Shown piece by piece: positions 19,632-27,744 of a stretch of DNA of 55,269 bases. The DNA comes from Deltaproteobacteria bacterium (GTDB lineage: Bacteria > Desulfobacterota > Syntrophia > Syntrophales > UBA5619). Location: positions 1 to 55,269 of the forward strand of contig JAJFTY010000115.1 of assembly GCA_021372695.1 (NCBI GenBank), read 5' to 3'. Position 1 is the stretch's first letter; every line of letters starts with the position of its first letter. The notes beneath the pieces were generated by a model that was not told where the DNA came from, made no database searches, and saw only the letters and a list, made by a program, of their open reading frames with translations. Both the position numbers and the translations under genes were made by a program.

Positions 19632-19740
19632 TGTTGACCCTTTTTCGGCTTCTGGCCGAGGGACGGACGCGAAGGTTCTGCGGGATCAATTCCGTGAATC
19701 CGATGGATGATGAAAATCAGACTGTTTGCAGGAGGTAGGT

Positions 19741-20994
19741 ATGGCTCGATTGAATGAGCATGAAGGTAAAGCGTTGTTTAAAATCGCCAAAATGCCGATT
19801 CCCCAGGGCGATGTCGCCAAGACCCCGGAAGAGGCCAGGAAGATCGCGGAGAAGATCGGAAAGCCCGTGGTCATCAAGGTGCAGATCTGGACGGGCGGCC
19901 GCGGAAAGGCGGGCGGCGTGAAGTTCGCCGATACGCCAGCCGAAGCCGAGAAGCAGGCGGCGGCGCTTCTGGGTGCGACGATCAAGGGATATCTGGTGGA
20001 AAAGGTCCTGGTCGAGGAGAAACTGGCCATCGACAAGGAGTATTACGCAGGAATTGTGATCAACGCCCAGCGCGATGCCCGCTGCCCCGTTTTCATGTTC
20101 TCCACCGCAGGTGGTATGGACATCGAATCGGTTCCCGCGGACAAGATCGCGATGATGAATGTGGATGTCCTTAGAGGGGTCAAGATCTACGACGCCCTGA
20201 ACCTCGCCAATCAGGTGAAGGTCCCGAGCTCCCACATCGTCCAGGTCGCCCGTCTGCTCGTCGGGCTTTATGAAACCTTCAAGAATTTCGGCTGCCGTCT
20301 CATCGAGATCAACCCCATGGTCGTGACCAAGGACGGCAAGGTCCTGGCCAGCGACTGCCGCCTCTCCATCGACGACTCCGCCGTCATCCGCCATCCGGAA
20401 CTGGGGATCGAGGTGGCCCGCGAGTCGGGCACGCCCCCCACGGAGCTCGACAAGATCGCCTGGTGGGTGGAGGAGAAGGACCTCCGCGGAACCTGCTACT
20501 TCGCCGAGATGAACAACCAGATCAAAGGTGAGTGCTTCGGCACGATCGGCTACCACGGCATGGGTGGCGGCGGCGCCATGCTGGGCGTCGACGGTCTCAA
20601 CAAGCAGGGGCTCAGGGTTCCCGACTTCGCCGATACGAGCGGAAACCCGCCCGCCTCCAAGGTCTACCGGGCCGCGAAGCTCGTCTTCTCCCAGCCGGGG
20701 ATTGACGGCTACATGCTGGGCGGCTTCATGGCGGCCAACCAGGAGCAGTGGCACCATGCCCACGGCGTGGTCAAGGCGCTCCGGGAAGAGCTTCCCAAGC
20801 GTCCCGGCTTCCCCGTCATGCTGCTTCTTGCGGGCAACAAGGAGAAGGAGTCTCTGGAAATCCTTCGGGAGGGGACGAAGGATCTCAAGGCCCGCATCCG
20901 GATCTACGGCGGCGAACGCGTCTACGACACGGTGGGTCTTGCCGCGGAGATGAAAGAGATGGTTCTCGAATACAAGAAGGAAAGAAAAGGGTAA
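19741..20994 (+). CDS. SucC-like beta subunit of an acyl-CoA synthetase (ADP-forming), possibly malate--CoA ligase
   Basis: The 417-residue protein starts at ATG 19741 after GGAGG. It has the ATP-grasp fold of succinyl-CoA synthetase beta subunits: ARLNEHEGKALF at the N-terminus, PVVIKVQIWTGGRGKAGGVK (nucleotide-binding hinge), FMFSTAGGMDIESV and LIEINPMVV. The C-terminal CoA-ligase lobe diverges: the usual glycine-rich loop reads ADTSGNPPASKVYRAA. It pairs with the SucD-like gene at 21309 but is separated from it by a ferredoxin-like gene, unlike canonical sucCD. With a CitE/malyl-CoA-lyase-like gene next in the operon, a substrate such as malate, or another short hydroxy-dicarboxylate, is inferred over succinate. 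It is under the two promoters at 19521 and 19603. Confidence 0.75.
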   Translation: MARLNEHEGKALFKIAKMPIPQGDVAKTPEEARKIAEKIGKPVVIKVQIWTGGRGKAGGVKFADTPAEAEKQAAALLGATIKGYLVEKVLVEEKLAIDKEYYAGIVINAQRDARCPVFMFSTAGGMDIESVPADKIAMMNVDVLRGVKIYDALNLANQVKVPSSHIVQVARLLVGLYETFKNFGCRLIEINPMVVTKDGKVLASDCRLSIDDSAVIRHPELGIEVARESGTPPTELDKIAWWVEEKDLRGTCYFAEMNNQIKGECFGTIGYHGMGGGGAMLGVDGLNKQGLRVPDFADTSGNPPASKVYRAAKLVFSQPGIDGYMLGGFMAANQEQWHHAHGVVKALREELPKRPGFPVMLLLAGNKEKESLEILREGTKDLKARIRIYGGERVYDTVGLAAEMKEMVLEYKKERKG

Positions 20995-21006
20995 AGGAGG
21001 CTGCCC

Positions 21007-21288
21007 ATGCAGGAGTTTCAGGAACAGACCATCAAGGTCATAGTCGACGAGAGCAAGTGCAAGACGTGCGAATCCAAGGCCTGTATCGCGGCCTGCAAAA
21101 CCTTTGCCCGGGGAATGCTGGTCCTGAAGGACGGCGTCTACCCGGTGGTCGAAGGGGATCCCAAGCGGCTGGGCACGGAATGCCTTGCGTGCGAATACGA
21201 GTGCTGGTTCAGAGGAAACAAGGCCATCACGATCGAAGCGCCCATTCCGGGGTTGGAAGAGTACCGTAAGAAGCATGGAATACTTTAA
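21007..21288 (+). CDS. FixX-like ferredoxin-type protein
   Basis: This 93-residue protein starts 12 bases after the SucC-like gene with an AAAGGAGG site. Seven cysteines lie at residues 18, 21, 26, 30, 59, 62 and 66, in CKTCESKACIAAC and CLACEYEC. The arrangement resembles FixX, the small ferredoxin partner of ETF:quinone oxidoreductase-type FixC, more than a classic 2[4Fe-4S] ferredoxin. It probably holds one [4Fe-4S] cluster. Its location between the two subunits of an acyl-CoA synthetase is unusual, because that reaction needs no electrons. It might dock to the GlcD/GlcF-like oxidoreductase encoded downstream, or be a structural or regulatory subunit. Function is not established. Confidence 0.7.
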   Translation: MQEFQEQTIKVIVDESKCKTCESKACIAACKTFARGMLVLKDGVYPVVEGDPKRLGTECLACEYECWFRGNKAITIEAPIPGLEEYRKKHGIL

Positions 21289-21308
21289 ACCGAGAAGGTG
21301 GTGAAAAT

Positions 21309-22223
21309 ATGGCTATCTTGCTGACAAAATCAACGAAAGTGGTGGTTCAGGGGATTACGGGCCGGGAAGGTTCCATGCGCGCCAAGTTCATGCGGCGCAT
21401 GGGGACGAACGTCGTCGCCGGCGTGACGCCGGGGCGCGGCGGAGAGGAAGTGGACGGGATCCCCGTGTACAATACGGTCAAGGACGCGGTGAAGAACCAC
21501 GGCCTGTTCGATGTCTCCGTGACCTTCATTCCGGGGACGGGCTTGAAAGACGCCGTGATGGAGGCGCTGGATTCGGACATCAAGTGGATCGTCATGCCGG
21601 TCGAGCGCGTGCCGACCTTCGACATCATGGAAATGGTCGCCTACGGCAAGCAGAAGGGGGCCAAGCTCCTGGGGCCCGGCTCCATCGGGGTCAACGCCCC
21701 GGGCGTGGGCGTCCTGGGATGGCTGGGCGGTTCGGTCGAGTTTGCCACTCGGCATTTCGTGCCGGGCCACGTGGGCGTCATCTCCCGCAGCGGCGGCCAG
21801 TCGGGGACCCTTCCCTACGTCATCGCCCAGGCGGGCTTCGGCGTGAGCACGGTCCTGCATGTCGGGACGGAACCGGTGACGGGCATGTCCTTTGCGGACG
21901 TTCTGCCGCTCTACCAGGAAGATCCCGACACGGACGTGATGGCCATCTTCGGGGAGATGGGCGGTTCCCATGAGGAAGAGGCGGCGCAGCTGGTCCAATC
22001 GGGCAAGTTCACCAAGCCGATCATCATCTACGTGTCCGGTGCCTGGGCTCCCGCGGGAATGAAATTCTCCCATGCGAGCGCCATCGTCGAGCGCGGCAGC
22101 GGTTCCACCCAGGACAAAATCACAAGGCTCAGGGAAGCGGGGATCATCGTGGTGGACAACCCCAACGAGATTCCGCAGAAGCTTCGGGAATTCAATAAAC
22201 AGGGTAAACTCAGGGTGAAATAA
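21309..22223 (+). CDS. SucD-like alpha subunit of an acyl-CoA synthetase
   Basis: The 304-residue partner of the SucC-like protein. The CoA-binding Rossmann domain begins with TKVVVQGITGREGSMRAKFM, as in SucD. The middle has GPGSIGVNAPG and the CoA-ligase segment HVGVISRSGGQSGTLPYVIA. The phosphohistidine loop, GHAGAI in E. coli SucD, reads FSHASAIVERGSGS, so the catalytic histidine is kept though the neighbours differ. Together with the beta subunit it should convert an acyl-CoA, ADP and phosphate into acid, CoA and ATP, or run the reverse. The substrate is inferred from the adjacent CitE-like lyase. Confidence 0.78.
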   Translation: MAILLTKSTKVVVQGITGREGSMRAKFMRRMGTNVVAGVTPGRGGEEVDGIPVYNTVKDAVKNHGLFDVSVTFIPGTGLKDAVMEALDSDIKWIVMPVERVPTFDIMEMVAYGKQKGAKLLGPGSIGVNAPGVGVLGWLGGSVEFATRHFVPGHVGVISRSGGQSGTLPYVIAQAGFGVSTVLHVGTEPVTGMSFADVLPLYQEDPDTDVMAIFGEMGGSHEEEAAQLVQSGKFTKPIIIYVSGAWAPAGMKFSHASAIVERGSGSTQDKITRLREAGIIVVDNPNEIPQKLREFNKQGKLRVK

Positions 22224-22250
22224 CCCTCAAACACGAAAGGAGCAACGATT

Positions 22251-23144
22251 ATGGCAGTCATGAGATCTGTGTTCTACGTACCCGGCAACAACGAGAAGTT
22301 CGTCAACAAGGCCCCGTCGGTTCCGGCCGACATCATCACCCTTGATCTGGAAGACTCCGTTCCCCCGGCCGAAAAGGCCAAAGCCCGCGAGATCGTCGCG
22401 GCGAACCTGAAGCTGGCCGGTTCGGGCGGCGCCAAGGTCTTCTCCCGCATCAACAACTGGGAAACGCTCATGACCAACGACGACCTCGAAGCGATCGTTC
22501 ACGAGGGTCTCCACGGTGTCTGCCTGGCCAAGACCGGCCATCCCGACGATGTGAAGCGGCTGGACTGGAAGCTCGAAGAGCTCGAGAGACGGCGCGGCCT
22601 GCAGGTGGGCAGCATCGCCATCCAGCTCCTGATCGAGACGGCTAAGGGCATGATCAACGCCTACGGCTCCGCCACCGCCAGCAAACGCGTCGGTTCGCTG
22701 ATCTTCGGCGCCGTCGACTACTGCAAGGACATGCGCGTGGACCTGACCACGGAAGCCACCGAGCAGCTCTACGGCCGCTACTACACCGCCGTGGCCGCCC
22801 GGGCCGCCGGGTGCGTCGCCATCGACTGCCCCTTCGTCGATTTCGCCAACATTCCGGCGTTCGAGAAGAGCGTTGCCGAAGGCCGCCAGATGGGCTATGA
22901 AGGCCGCATGCTGATCCATCCCACGCAGGTCGAACCTTCCAACCGCCTCTACCGGCCGACCGCCGCCCAGGTCGAATGGGCCGCGGGCGTCGTGGATGTC
23001 TTCGAGAAAGAGGGGATCGCCATGGGCAAGGCCGCCGTCAGCTACAAGGGCAAGATGGTCGACACGCCCGTGTACGACAACGCCAAGACGATCCTGGCTC
23101 AGGAAAAGGAGATCAAGGACATGGAGGCGCTCCGCAAGAAGTAA
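22251..23144 (+). CDS. HpcH/HpaI-family lyase, CitE / malyl-CoA lyase-like
   Basis: The 297-residue TIM barrel belongs to the CitE/malyl-CoA lyase group. Visible motifs are RSVFYVPGNNEKFV, LDLEDSVPPAEK, FSRINN (substrate arginine), IQLLIETAKGM (metal-binding Glu), IFGAVDYCKDM (metal-binding Asp), AIDCPFVDF and GYEGRMLIHPTQVE. These enzymes cleave or form hydroxyacyl-CoA thioesters such as malyl-CoA, methylmalyl-CoA or citramalyl-CoA. A citrate lyase role is unlikely, since neither CitD nor CitF is nearby. Next to a SucCD-like pair and a glycolate-oxidase-like set, condensation of glyoxylate with acetyl-CoA to malyl-CoA is the most economical reading. Citramalyl-CoA lyase remains possible. Confidence 0.8.
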   Translation: MAVMRSVFYVPGNNEKFVNKAPSVPADIITLDLEDSVPPAEKAKAREIVAANLKLAGSGGAKVFSRINNWETLMTNDDLEAIVHEGLHGVCLAKTGHPDDVKRLDWKLEELERRRGLQVGSIAIQLLIETAKGMINAYGSATASKRVGSLIFGAVDYCKDMRVDLTTEATEQLYGRYYTAVAARAAGCVAIDCPFVDFANIPAFEKSVAEGRQMGYEGRMLIHPTQVEPSNRLYRPTAAQVEWAAGVVDVFEKEGIAMGKAAVSYKGKMVDTPVYDNAKTILAQEKEIKDMEALRKK

Positions 23145-23282
23145 CGGTTGCGGGGATCGGATCCATCCGGCTGGCCGGGCGGACGGAGGAAGCGCCGAAG
23201 ACCGCAGGGCCAGAGAAAGGGTCCGGAAAATGATGGTTGAACAGCCGGGTATATGAAGAGAAGATCGAACCATTGACGTCAC

Positions 23283-23330
23283 AAAAGGCGGGGCAATCCC
23301 GGGATTCCGGGGTTGCTTCGCCTTTTTATT
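23283..23330 (+). terminator. Terminator after the CitE-like gene
   Basis: AAAAGGCG (23283-23290) pairs with CGCCTTTT (23319-23326), with further inner pairing (GGGGCAA ... GGTTGCT), and a T-rich end. It separates the sucCD/citE-like operon from the glcD-like genes, so these either have their own promoter in the 60 bases that follow or rely on read-through. The preceding 140 bases hold nothing recognisable. Confidence 0.75.
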
Positions 23331-23389
23331 TTGGGGCATCCGGTTTCATATGGTGGGGAACCGGTCGTTCGCGTTGAAAGGAGTACGGT

Positions 23390-24778
23390 ATGGAACGGGA
23401 AAAGATGATTCAGGAGCTGGCCAAGATCGTCGGCAAGGAAGATGTCATGTCCTCCGAAATGGAACTCCAGCTCTATGGATACGACGCCTCCCTGAACCGG
23501 GGGAGGCCCGACTGCATCGTGATGCCCGCCTCCACGGGGGAGGTGTCGCGTGTGGTCAAATTTGCGCGGGAGAACGGGATACCCGTCGTGGCCCGCGGCG
23601 CCGGCACGAATCTGAGCGGCGGCAGCTCTCCCACACAGGGCGGCATCGCGCTGCTCTTCACCCGGATGAACAAGATCCTCGAGATCGACGTCGAGAACCA
23701 GCGCGTCGTGGTGGAGCCGGGGGCAATCACGCTTGACATCAAGGGGGCGATCGGCAAGTACGGGTACCTCTACCATCCGGATCCCTCGAGCGAAAAGGCG
23801 ACCACGATCGCGGGCAACCTGGGGGAGAACGCCGGCGGCGCGCACTGCTTCAAGTACGGCGTGACCAGCAACCACGTCCTCGGGGCGGAGGTGGTCCTTT
23901 ATGACGGCGAGGTGATCGAGGTCGGCGGCAAGTCCCTCGACAATCCCGGGTTCGACTTGACCGGCCTGCTGGTCGGTTCCGAGGGGACGCTCGGCATGGT
24001 CACGAAGCTGATCCTCCGCATGATGCCGAAGACCGAGGCGGTCAAGACGATGCTCGCGATCTACGACACCATCGCCGACGGCGCGAACACCGTGAGCGAC
24101 ATCGTCAAGGCGGGGATGATCCCGACGACACTCGAGATGATGGACAACCTGACGATCAAGGCGGTCGAGGCGGCTTACCACGTGGGGTTCCCGGAGGATG
24201 CCGCATCCATCCTGCTCATCGAGCTGGACGGGCTCACGGACGGCATGGACCGGCTGACCGACCAGGTCGTCGAGATCTGCAAGAAGAACAAGGTGCGCGA
24301 AGTCCGCGTGGCGAAGAACGAAGTGGAACGGGAAAAGATCTGGGCGGGCCGGAAAGGCGCCTTCGGGGCTGTCGGCCGGCTCCGGCCGAACTATCTGGTC
24401 AACGACCCGACCGTTCCCCGCACGAGGCTTCCCGAGGCCTTGGCCAAGGTGGTCGAAATCGGCAAGAAGTACAACCTCCCGATCGCCAACGTCTTCCATG
24501 CCGGCGACGGCAACCTCCATCCCCTGATCCTCTTCGATGAAAGGGACAAGGATGAGCTGGACCGCGTCCACAAGGCGGCCTTCGAGATCATGGAAGTCTG
24601 CACCCTGATGGGCGGGACGATCAGCGGTGAGCACGGGATCGGCGTCGAGAAGCTCAAGGGCATGCCCCTGATCTTCAGTGAAAAGGACCTTGCCGCGATG
24701 TGGAACGTGAAACTGGCCTTTGACCCCGAGCGCGTTTACAACCCCGGAAAGCTGCTTCCGGCTGAAAAGGCGGCTTGA
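23390..24778 (+). CDS. FAD-linked oxidase, GlcD-like (glycolate or lactate dehydrogenase subunit)
   Basis: The 462-residue flavoprotein belongs to the vanillyl-alcohol-oxidase type. The FAD-binding half has IPVVARGAGTNLSGGSSPTQ, NQRVVVEPGAIT, LYHPDPSSEK and TIAGNLGENAGGAHCFKYG. The C-terminal FAD-oxidase half has NVFHAGDGNLHP, GGTISGEHGIGVEK and FDPERVYNPGKLLP. The match is to GlcD and D-lactate dehydrogenases, which oxidise 2-hydroxy acids. With a second GlcD-type protein and a GlcF-type iron-sulfur protein directly downstream, it forms a GlcDEF-like complex. Glycolate is inferred from the malyl-CoA-lyase-like neighbour; lactate or another 2-hydroxy acid cannot be excluded. Confidence 0.85.
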   Translation: MEREKMIQELAKIVGKEDVMSSEMELQLYGYDASLNRGRPDCIVMPASTGEVSRVVKFARENGIPVVARGAGTNLSGGSSPTQGGIALLFTRMNKILEIDVENQRVVVEPGAITLDIKGAIGKYGYLYHPDPSSEKATTIAGNLGENAGGAHCFKYGVTSNHVLGAEVVLYDGEVIEVGGKSLDNPGFDLTGLLVGSEGTLGMVTKLILRMMPKTEAVKTMLAIYDTIADGANTVSDIVKAGMIPTTLEMMDNLTIKAVEAAYHVGFPEDAASILLIELDGLTDGMDRLTDQVVEICKKNKVREVRVAKNEVEREKIWAGRKGAFGAVGRLRPNYLVNDPTVPRTRLPEALAKVVEIGKKYNLPIANVFHAGDGNLHPLILFDERDKDELDRVHKAAFEIMEVCTLMGGTISGEHGIGVEKLKGMPLIFSEKDLAAMWNVKLAFDPERVYNPGKLLPAEKAA

Positions 24779-24793
24779 TCGAGGAAAGGAGAA

Positions 24794-26164
24794 ATGGGTA
24801 TGTCCGACAATGAAAAATTGGCCGCGAAACTGAATGGGATCGTCGGCGAGGCCAATGTGATAACGGATCCGGAGAAGCTCAAGGCCCTTGCCGTGGACGG
24901 TTTGGTCCCCGGGGTGATGGTTTCGCCGGGAACGATCGAAGAGATCTCGAAGGTCATGGCCTTCGCCAACGCCGAAAAGCTGGCCGTCGTTCCGATGGGG
25001 GGCGGCACGAAGATGGGGATGGGCGGAGTCCCGAAGAAGCTGGATATCCTCCTTTCGACCCGGAGAATGAACCGGTACAACGATTACGACATCGCCAACC
25101 TGACCGTGGGCGTGGAGTGCGGTTTGACGCTGGACGAGGTTCAGGAAAAGCTCTCCAGAGAGGGCAGGGGATACTTCGTGGCCCTGGATCCGCCGTACAG
25201 CCGTGAAGCCACGGTCGGCGGGATCGTCGCCATGAACGACAGCGGCCCGAAGCGGTTCGTCTACGGCGCTGCCCGCGACATCATCCTCGGCATCAAGGCC
25301 GTTCTCCCGAACGGCGAGATCATCACCGCGGGCGGAAAAGCGGTGAAGAACGTCGCCGGCTACGACATGACGAAGCTGCTGATCGGTTCGATGGGAGCGG
25401 TCGGGATCATCTGCGAAATCATCTTCCGGATCACCCCCCGGCCGGATGCGGAAGCGACGCTGCTGTTCCCCTTCAACGGCCTGAAAGAAGCGGCGGGTTT
25501 TCTGAGGAAGCTTCTCCATTCCAAATACTACCCGGCTGCGATGGAGCTCATCAATGCCCGGATGGCGGCGGATTTCAAGGCGACTGCCGGCATGAAGGGC
25601 AAGTACATCGCCGCCATCGCCGTCGAGGGAATCGAAGAGGCCGTGACCAGGCTGAAGAAGGACCTGAGCGAGATGGGACGTCAGGAAGGGGCCACCGATG
25701 TGGCCATGCTCACAGGGGACGCCCATCGCGACTTCTGGATCGCCTATCGCGACGCGGTCGGAAGCCAGGCCAAGACCCGTGCGAACCTGATCGCGCTCAA
25801 GGCCAACTTTGCCCTCTCCAAGGTGTCGGAGATGGTGAGCGCCTTCGAGGGGGCCTGCGGCGAGGCGGGTCTCGAATGCGCCCTGCGTTGCCGGGCGGGA
25901 AACGGGATTCTCTTCGCGACGCTTCCCGTGGGCGACGACCTGGGAGCCAAGTCGACGGCCGTGGTCGGCCTGATCGGAAGGCTCACCGCGGAGTCGGTCA
26001 AGAATGGAGGCAACCTCGTCGTCGAACGGGTGCCCCGGACGATCAAGGAGAAGGTGAACGTATGGGGCCAGACCCGCAGTGATGTGGTCGTCGTCCGCCG
26101 CCTCAAGGAGAGGCTGGATGCGTCCGGCATCCTCAACCCGGGACGGTATGTGGGTGGGGTCTGA
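24794..26164 (+). CDS. Second FAD-linked oxidase subunit, GlcD/GlcE-like
   Basis: The 456-residue protein starts 15 bases after the first FAD oxidase, at ATG 24794 (or 24800) behind GGAAAGGAG. It has its own FAD domain (LAVVPMGGGTKMGMGGVPKK, LTVGVECGLTLDEVQEKLSR, PPYSREATVGGIVAMNDSGP, GGKAVKNVAGYDMTKLLIGS). The C-terminus ends in SGILNPGRYVGG. The KNVAGYD segment is typical of GlcE. Full-length size, against about 350 residues for E. coli GlcE, shows that it keeps the C-terminal substrate domain. It probably forms a heteromer with the preceding subunit and with the iron-sulfur protein at 26197. Confidence 0.82.
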   Translation: MGMSDNEKLAAKLNGIVGEANVITDPEKLKALAVDGLVPGVMVSPGTIEEISKVMAFANAEKLAVVPMGGGTKMGMGGVPKKLDILLSTRRMNRYNDYDIANLTVGVECGLTLDEVQEKLSREGRGYFVALDPPYSREATVGGIVAMNDSGPKRFVYGAARDIILGIKAVLPNGEIITAGGKAVKNVAGYDMTKLLIGSMGAVGIICEIIFRITPRPDAEATLLFPFNGLKEAAGFLRKLLHSKYYPAAMELINARMAADFKATAGMKGKYIAAIAVEGIEEAVTRLKKDLSEMGRQEGATDVAMLTGDAHRDFWIAYRDAVGSQAKTRANLIALKANFALSKVSEMVSAFEGACGEAGLECALRCRAGNGILFATLPVGDDLGAKSTAVVGLIGRLTAESVKNGGNLVVERVPRTIKEKVNVWGQTRSDVVVVRRLKERLDASGILNPGRYVGGV

Positions 26165-26196
26165 AAGCCTTAAGGAAAGAGAGGGATCGATTTACC

Positions 26197-27489
26197 ATGG
26201 AAGATAAAAAAATATTCAGTAAAAATACGGGTGAGAACATCTATCACTGCATCCGGTGCGGGCTCTGCCTCGCGCACTGCCCGGTATACAAGGAAGTCCT
26301 GCTGGAAGAGGCGGCCCCCCGCGGCAAGGTTCAGCTTTCCCGCTGCCTGGACGAGGGAAAACTGGAGCTGAACGAGGAGATGAAGGAGGTATTCTACTCC
26401 ACCTGCCTGCTCTGCGGCTCCTGCGTCGCCAACTGTCCGAGCGGCGTCCACGGCGACCACCTCTTCTCGGGCGTCCGCTGGCGGGCCAAGCAGAAGTACG
26501 GCATCGACTGGAAGAAGAGCCTGATGTTCCGGATCATGGCCAACAAATGGCTCATGTCCAAGTCGGCCGCCCTGGGCGGGTGGGCCCGCCGCAATTTCAG
26601 CGGCCCCGGCATCGAGAAGAAGTTCAAGGCGGGTGCGCTCCCGGTGGACCGCATTCCGCCGTTCAACAAGAAGGCCTTCGCGGATACGGTTCCGGAGGTC
26701 GTCGCCGCCAAGACAGGCAAGGCCAAGGCGAAAGTGCTCTATTTTCACGGCTGCGCCACGAACTTCGTCTTCGGCGACATCGGCAATGCCGTGGTCGACG
26801 TTCTCTCCAAAATGGGCGTCGAGGTCATCATCCCCAAGGATCAGGGCTGCTGCGGTCTGCCCATCTTCATGTCCGGTGACCGGGAGACCTCGGTGAACAT
26901 CATCCGGGAGGCTCTGAAGATCTTCGCCCGGGCCGATGTGGATGCCGTGATCGTCGACTGCGGGACCTGCGGTGCCGCGCTGAAGAACGAATATCCGCAC
27001 ATGCTCAAGGACCTGCGGGAACTCGGCGAGAAGGTGACGGACGAGGAGATCAAGGCGGCGGAGCTGCTCTCGTCGAAGACGATGGACGTGACCGTCTTCA
27101 TCGACGCGCACAAGGATTGGCTCCCCAAGCTTTCCGGAAACGGGAAGAAGATCAAAGTCACCTACCACGACCCGTGCCATCTCGTGAAGGGGCAGAAGGT
27201 GAGCGCCCAGCCCCGGAACATCCTGAAGTCCATTCCGGACGTGGAGTACGTGGAGATGGCCGCCGCCGGCGACTGCTGCGGCGGGGGGGGCTCCTTCCAG
27301 GTCGAGCATGCGGAGATCTCGGCGAAAATCACGAAGCGCAAGATCGACAATGCCGAAGCCACCGGCGCTCAGGTGGTTGCCACCTGCTGCCCGGGGTGCA
27401 ACGTCACCATCGGAAGCCACCTGGATCCGGCCAAGGGGATGAGGACGATGCATCCCGTCCAGCTGCTCCAGATGGCCCTGAACCGCTAA
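26197..27489 (+). CDS. GlcF-like iron-sulfur heterodisulfide-reductase-type subunit
   Basis: The 430-residue protein has two N-terminal [4Fe-4S] motifs, CIRCGLCLAHCP and CLLCGSCVANCP. Two cysteine-rich CCG domains follow: VLYFHGCATNFVFGD with QGCCGLPIFMSGD, and VTYHDPCHLVKGQ with DCCGGGGSFQ. This matches GlcF, LldE and related electron-transfer subunits. It should take electrons from the two flavoproteins and pass them on to quinone or another carrier at the membrane. No membrane helix is visible. A strong terminator directly follows, so it ends the glcD-glcD2-glcF unit. Confidence 0.88.
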   Translation: MEDKKIFSKNTGENIYHCIRCGLCLAHCPVYKEVLLEEAAPRGKVQLSRCLDEGKLELNEEMKEVFYSTCLLCGSCVANCPSGVHGDHLFSGVRWRAKQKYGIDWKKSLMFRIMANKWLMSKSAALGGWARRNFSGPGIEKKFKAGALPVDRIPPFNKKAFADTVPEVVAAKTGKAKAKVLYFHGCATNFVFGDIGNAVVDVLSKMGVEVIIPKDQGCCGLPIFMSGDRETSVNIIREALKIFARADVDAVIVDCGTCGAALKNEYPHMLKDLRELGEKVTDEEIKAAELLSSKTMDVTVFIDAHKDWLPKLSGNGKKIKVTYHDPCHLVKGQKVSAQPRNILKSIPDVEYVEMAAAGDCCGGGGSFQVEHAEISAKITKRKIDNAEATGAQVVATCCPGCNVTIGSHLDPAKGMRTMHPVQLLQMALNR

Positions 27490-27501
27490 CGCTTCCCCTC
27501 A

Positions 27502-27533
27502 TTCCGCCCCGATGCCCGGTGGTCGGGGCGGAA
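27502..27533 (+). terminator. Terminator after the GlcF-like gene
   Basis: Perfect 11-bp arms TTCCGCCCCGA (27502-27512) and TCGGGGCGGAA (27523-27533) with a 10-base loop. Few T residues follow, but the stem is very stable. Confidence 0.7.
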
Positions 27534-27545
27534 TTGACATTGCTC

Positions 27546-27574
27546 TTGACAGTCGCGCTGGGGAATGATAGCTC
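27546..27574 (+). promoter_or_regulatory. Possible sigma-70 promoter for the first TRAP operon
   Basis: Perfect -35 TTGACA (27546-27551) with a 17-base spacer to TAGCTC, preceded by an extended TG motif (27566-27567). The -10 itself is weak. The leader then holds a hairpin AGCCGGC/GCCGGCT (27598-27619) followed by GGGGTTTT. Confidence 0.4.
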
Positions 27575-27687
27575 TACGTCACTTTCTTTGACATGAAAGC
27601 CGGCATCGAGGGGCCGGCTGAGGGGTTTTGCTCGGGGCGGAAAGATTCCGCGCCGGAGGGTGATCAGAAGTGTTCCGTCGTTTGGTC

Positions 27688-27725
27688 GATCGTCGGGTGA
27701 CGATCTAACGGGTCGTTGTAGACCC
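27688..27725 (+). promoter_or_regulatory. Two adjacent small inverted repeats in the dctP leader
   Basis: GATCGTC/GACGATC (27688-27705, 4-base loop) and GGGTC/GACCC (27710-27725, 6-base loop) lie just before the ribosome-binding site of the dctP-like gene. They could be an operator or an mRNA-stabilising structure. No known riboswitch is recognised. Confidence 0.4.
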
Positions 27726-27744
27726 AAACGAATAAGGAGGCTTT

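Noticed and set aside
19741..22223. Ordinary TCA-cycle succinyl-CoA synthetase sucCD
   Set aside because: Loops around the ligase active site are divergent, the genes are split by a ferredoxin-like gene, and a CitE-like lyase follows; a different acyl substrate is more likely, though not proven.
27530..27543. GG-N10-GC with TTGC before the first TRAP operon
   Set aside because: Spacing is right but the -24 half lacks TGGCA and it overlaps the terminator stem; too weak to call beside the two strong sites.
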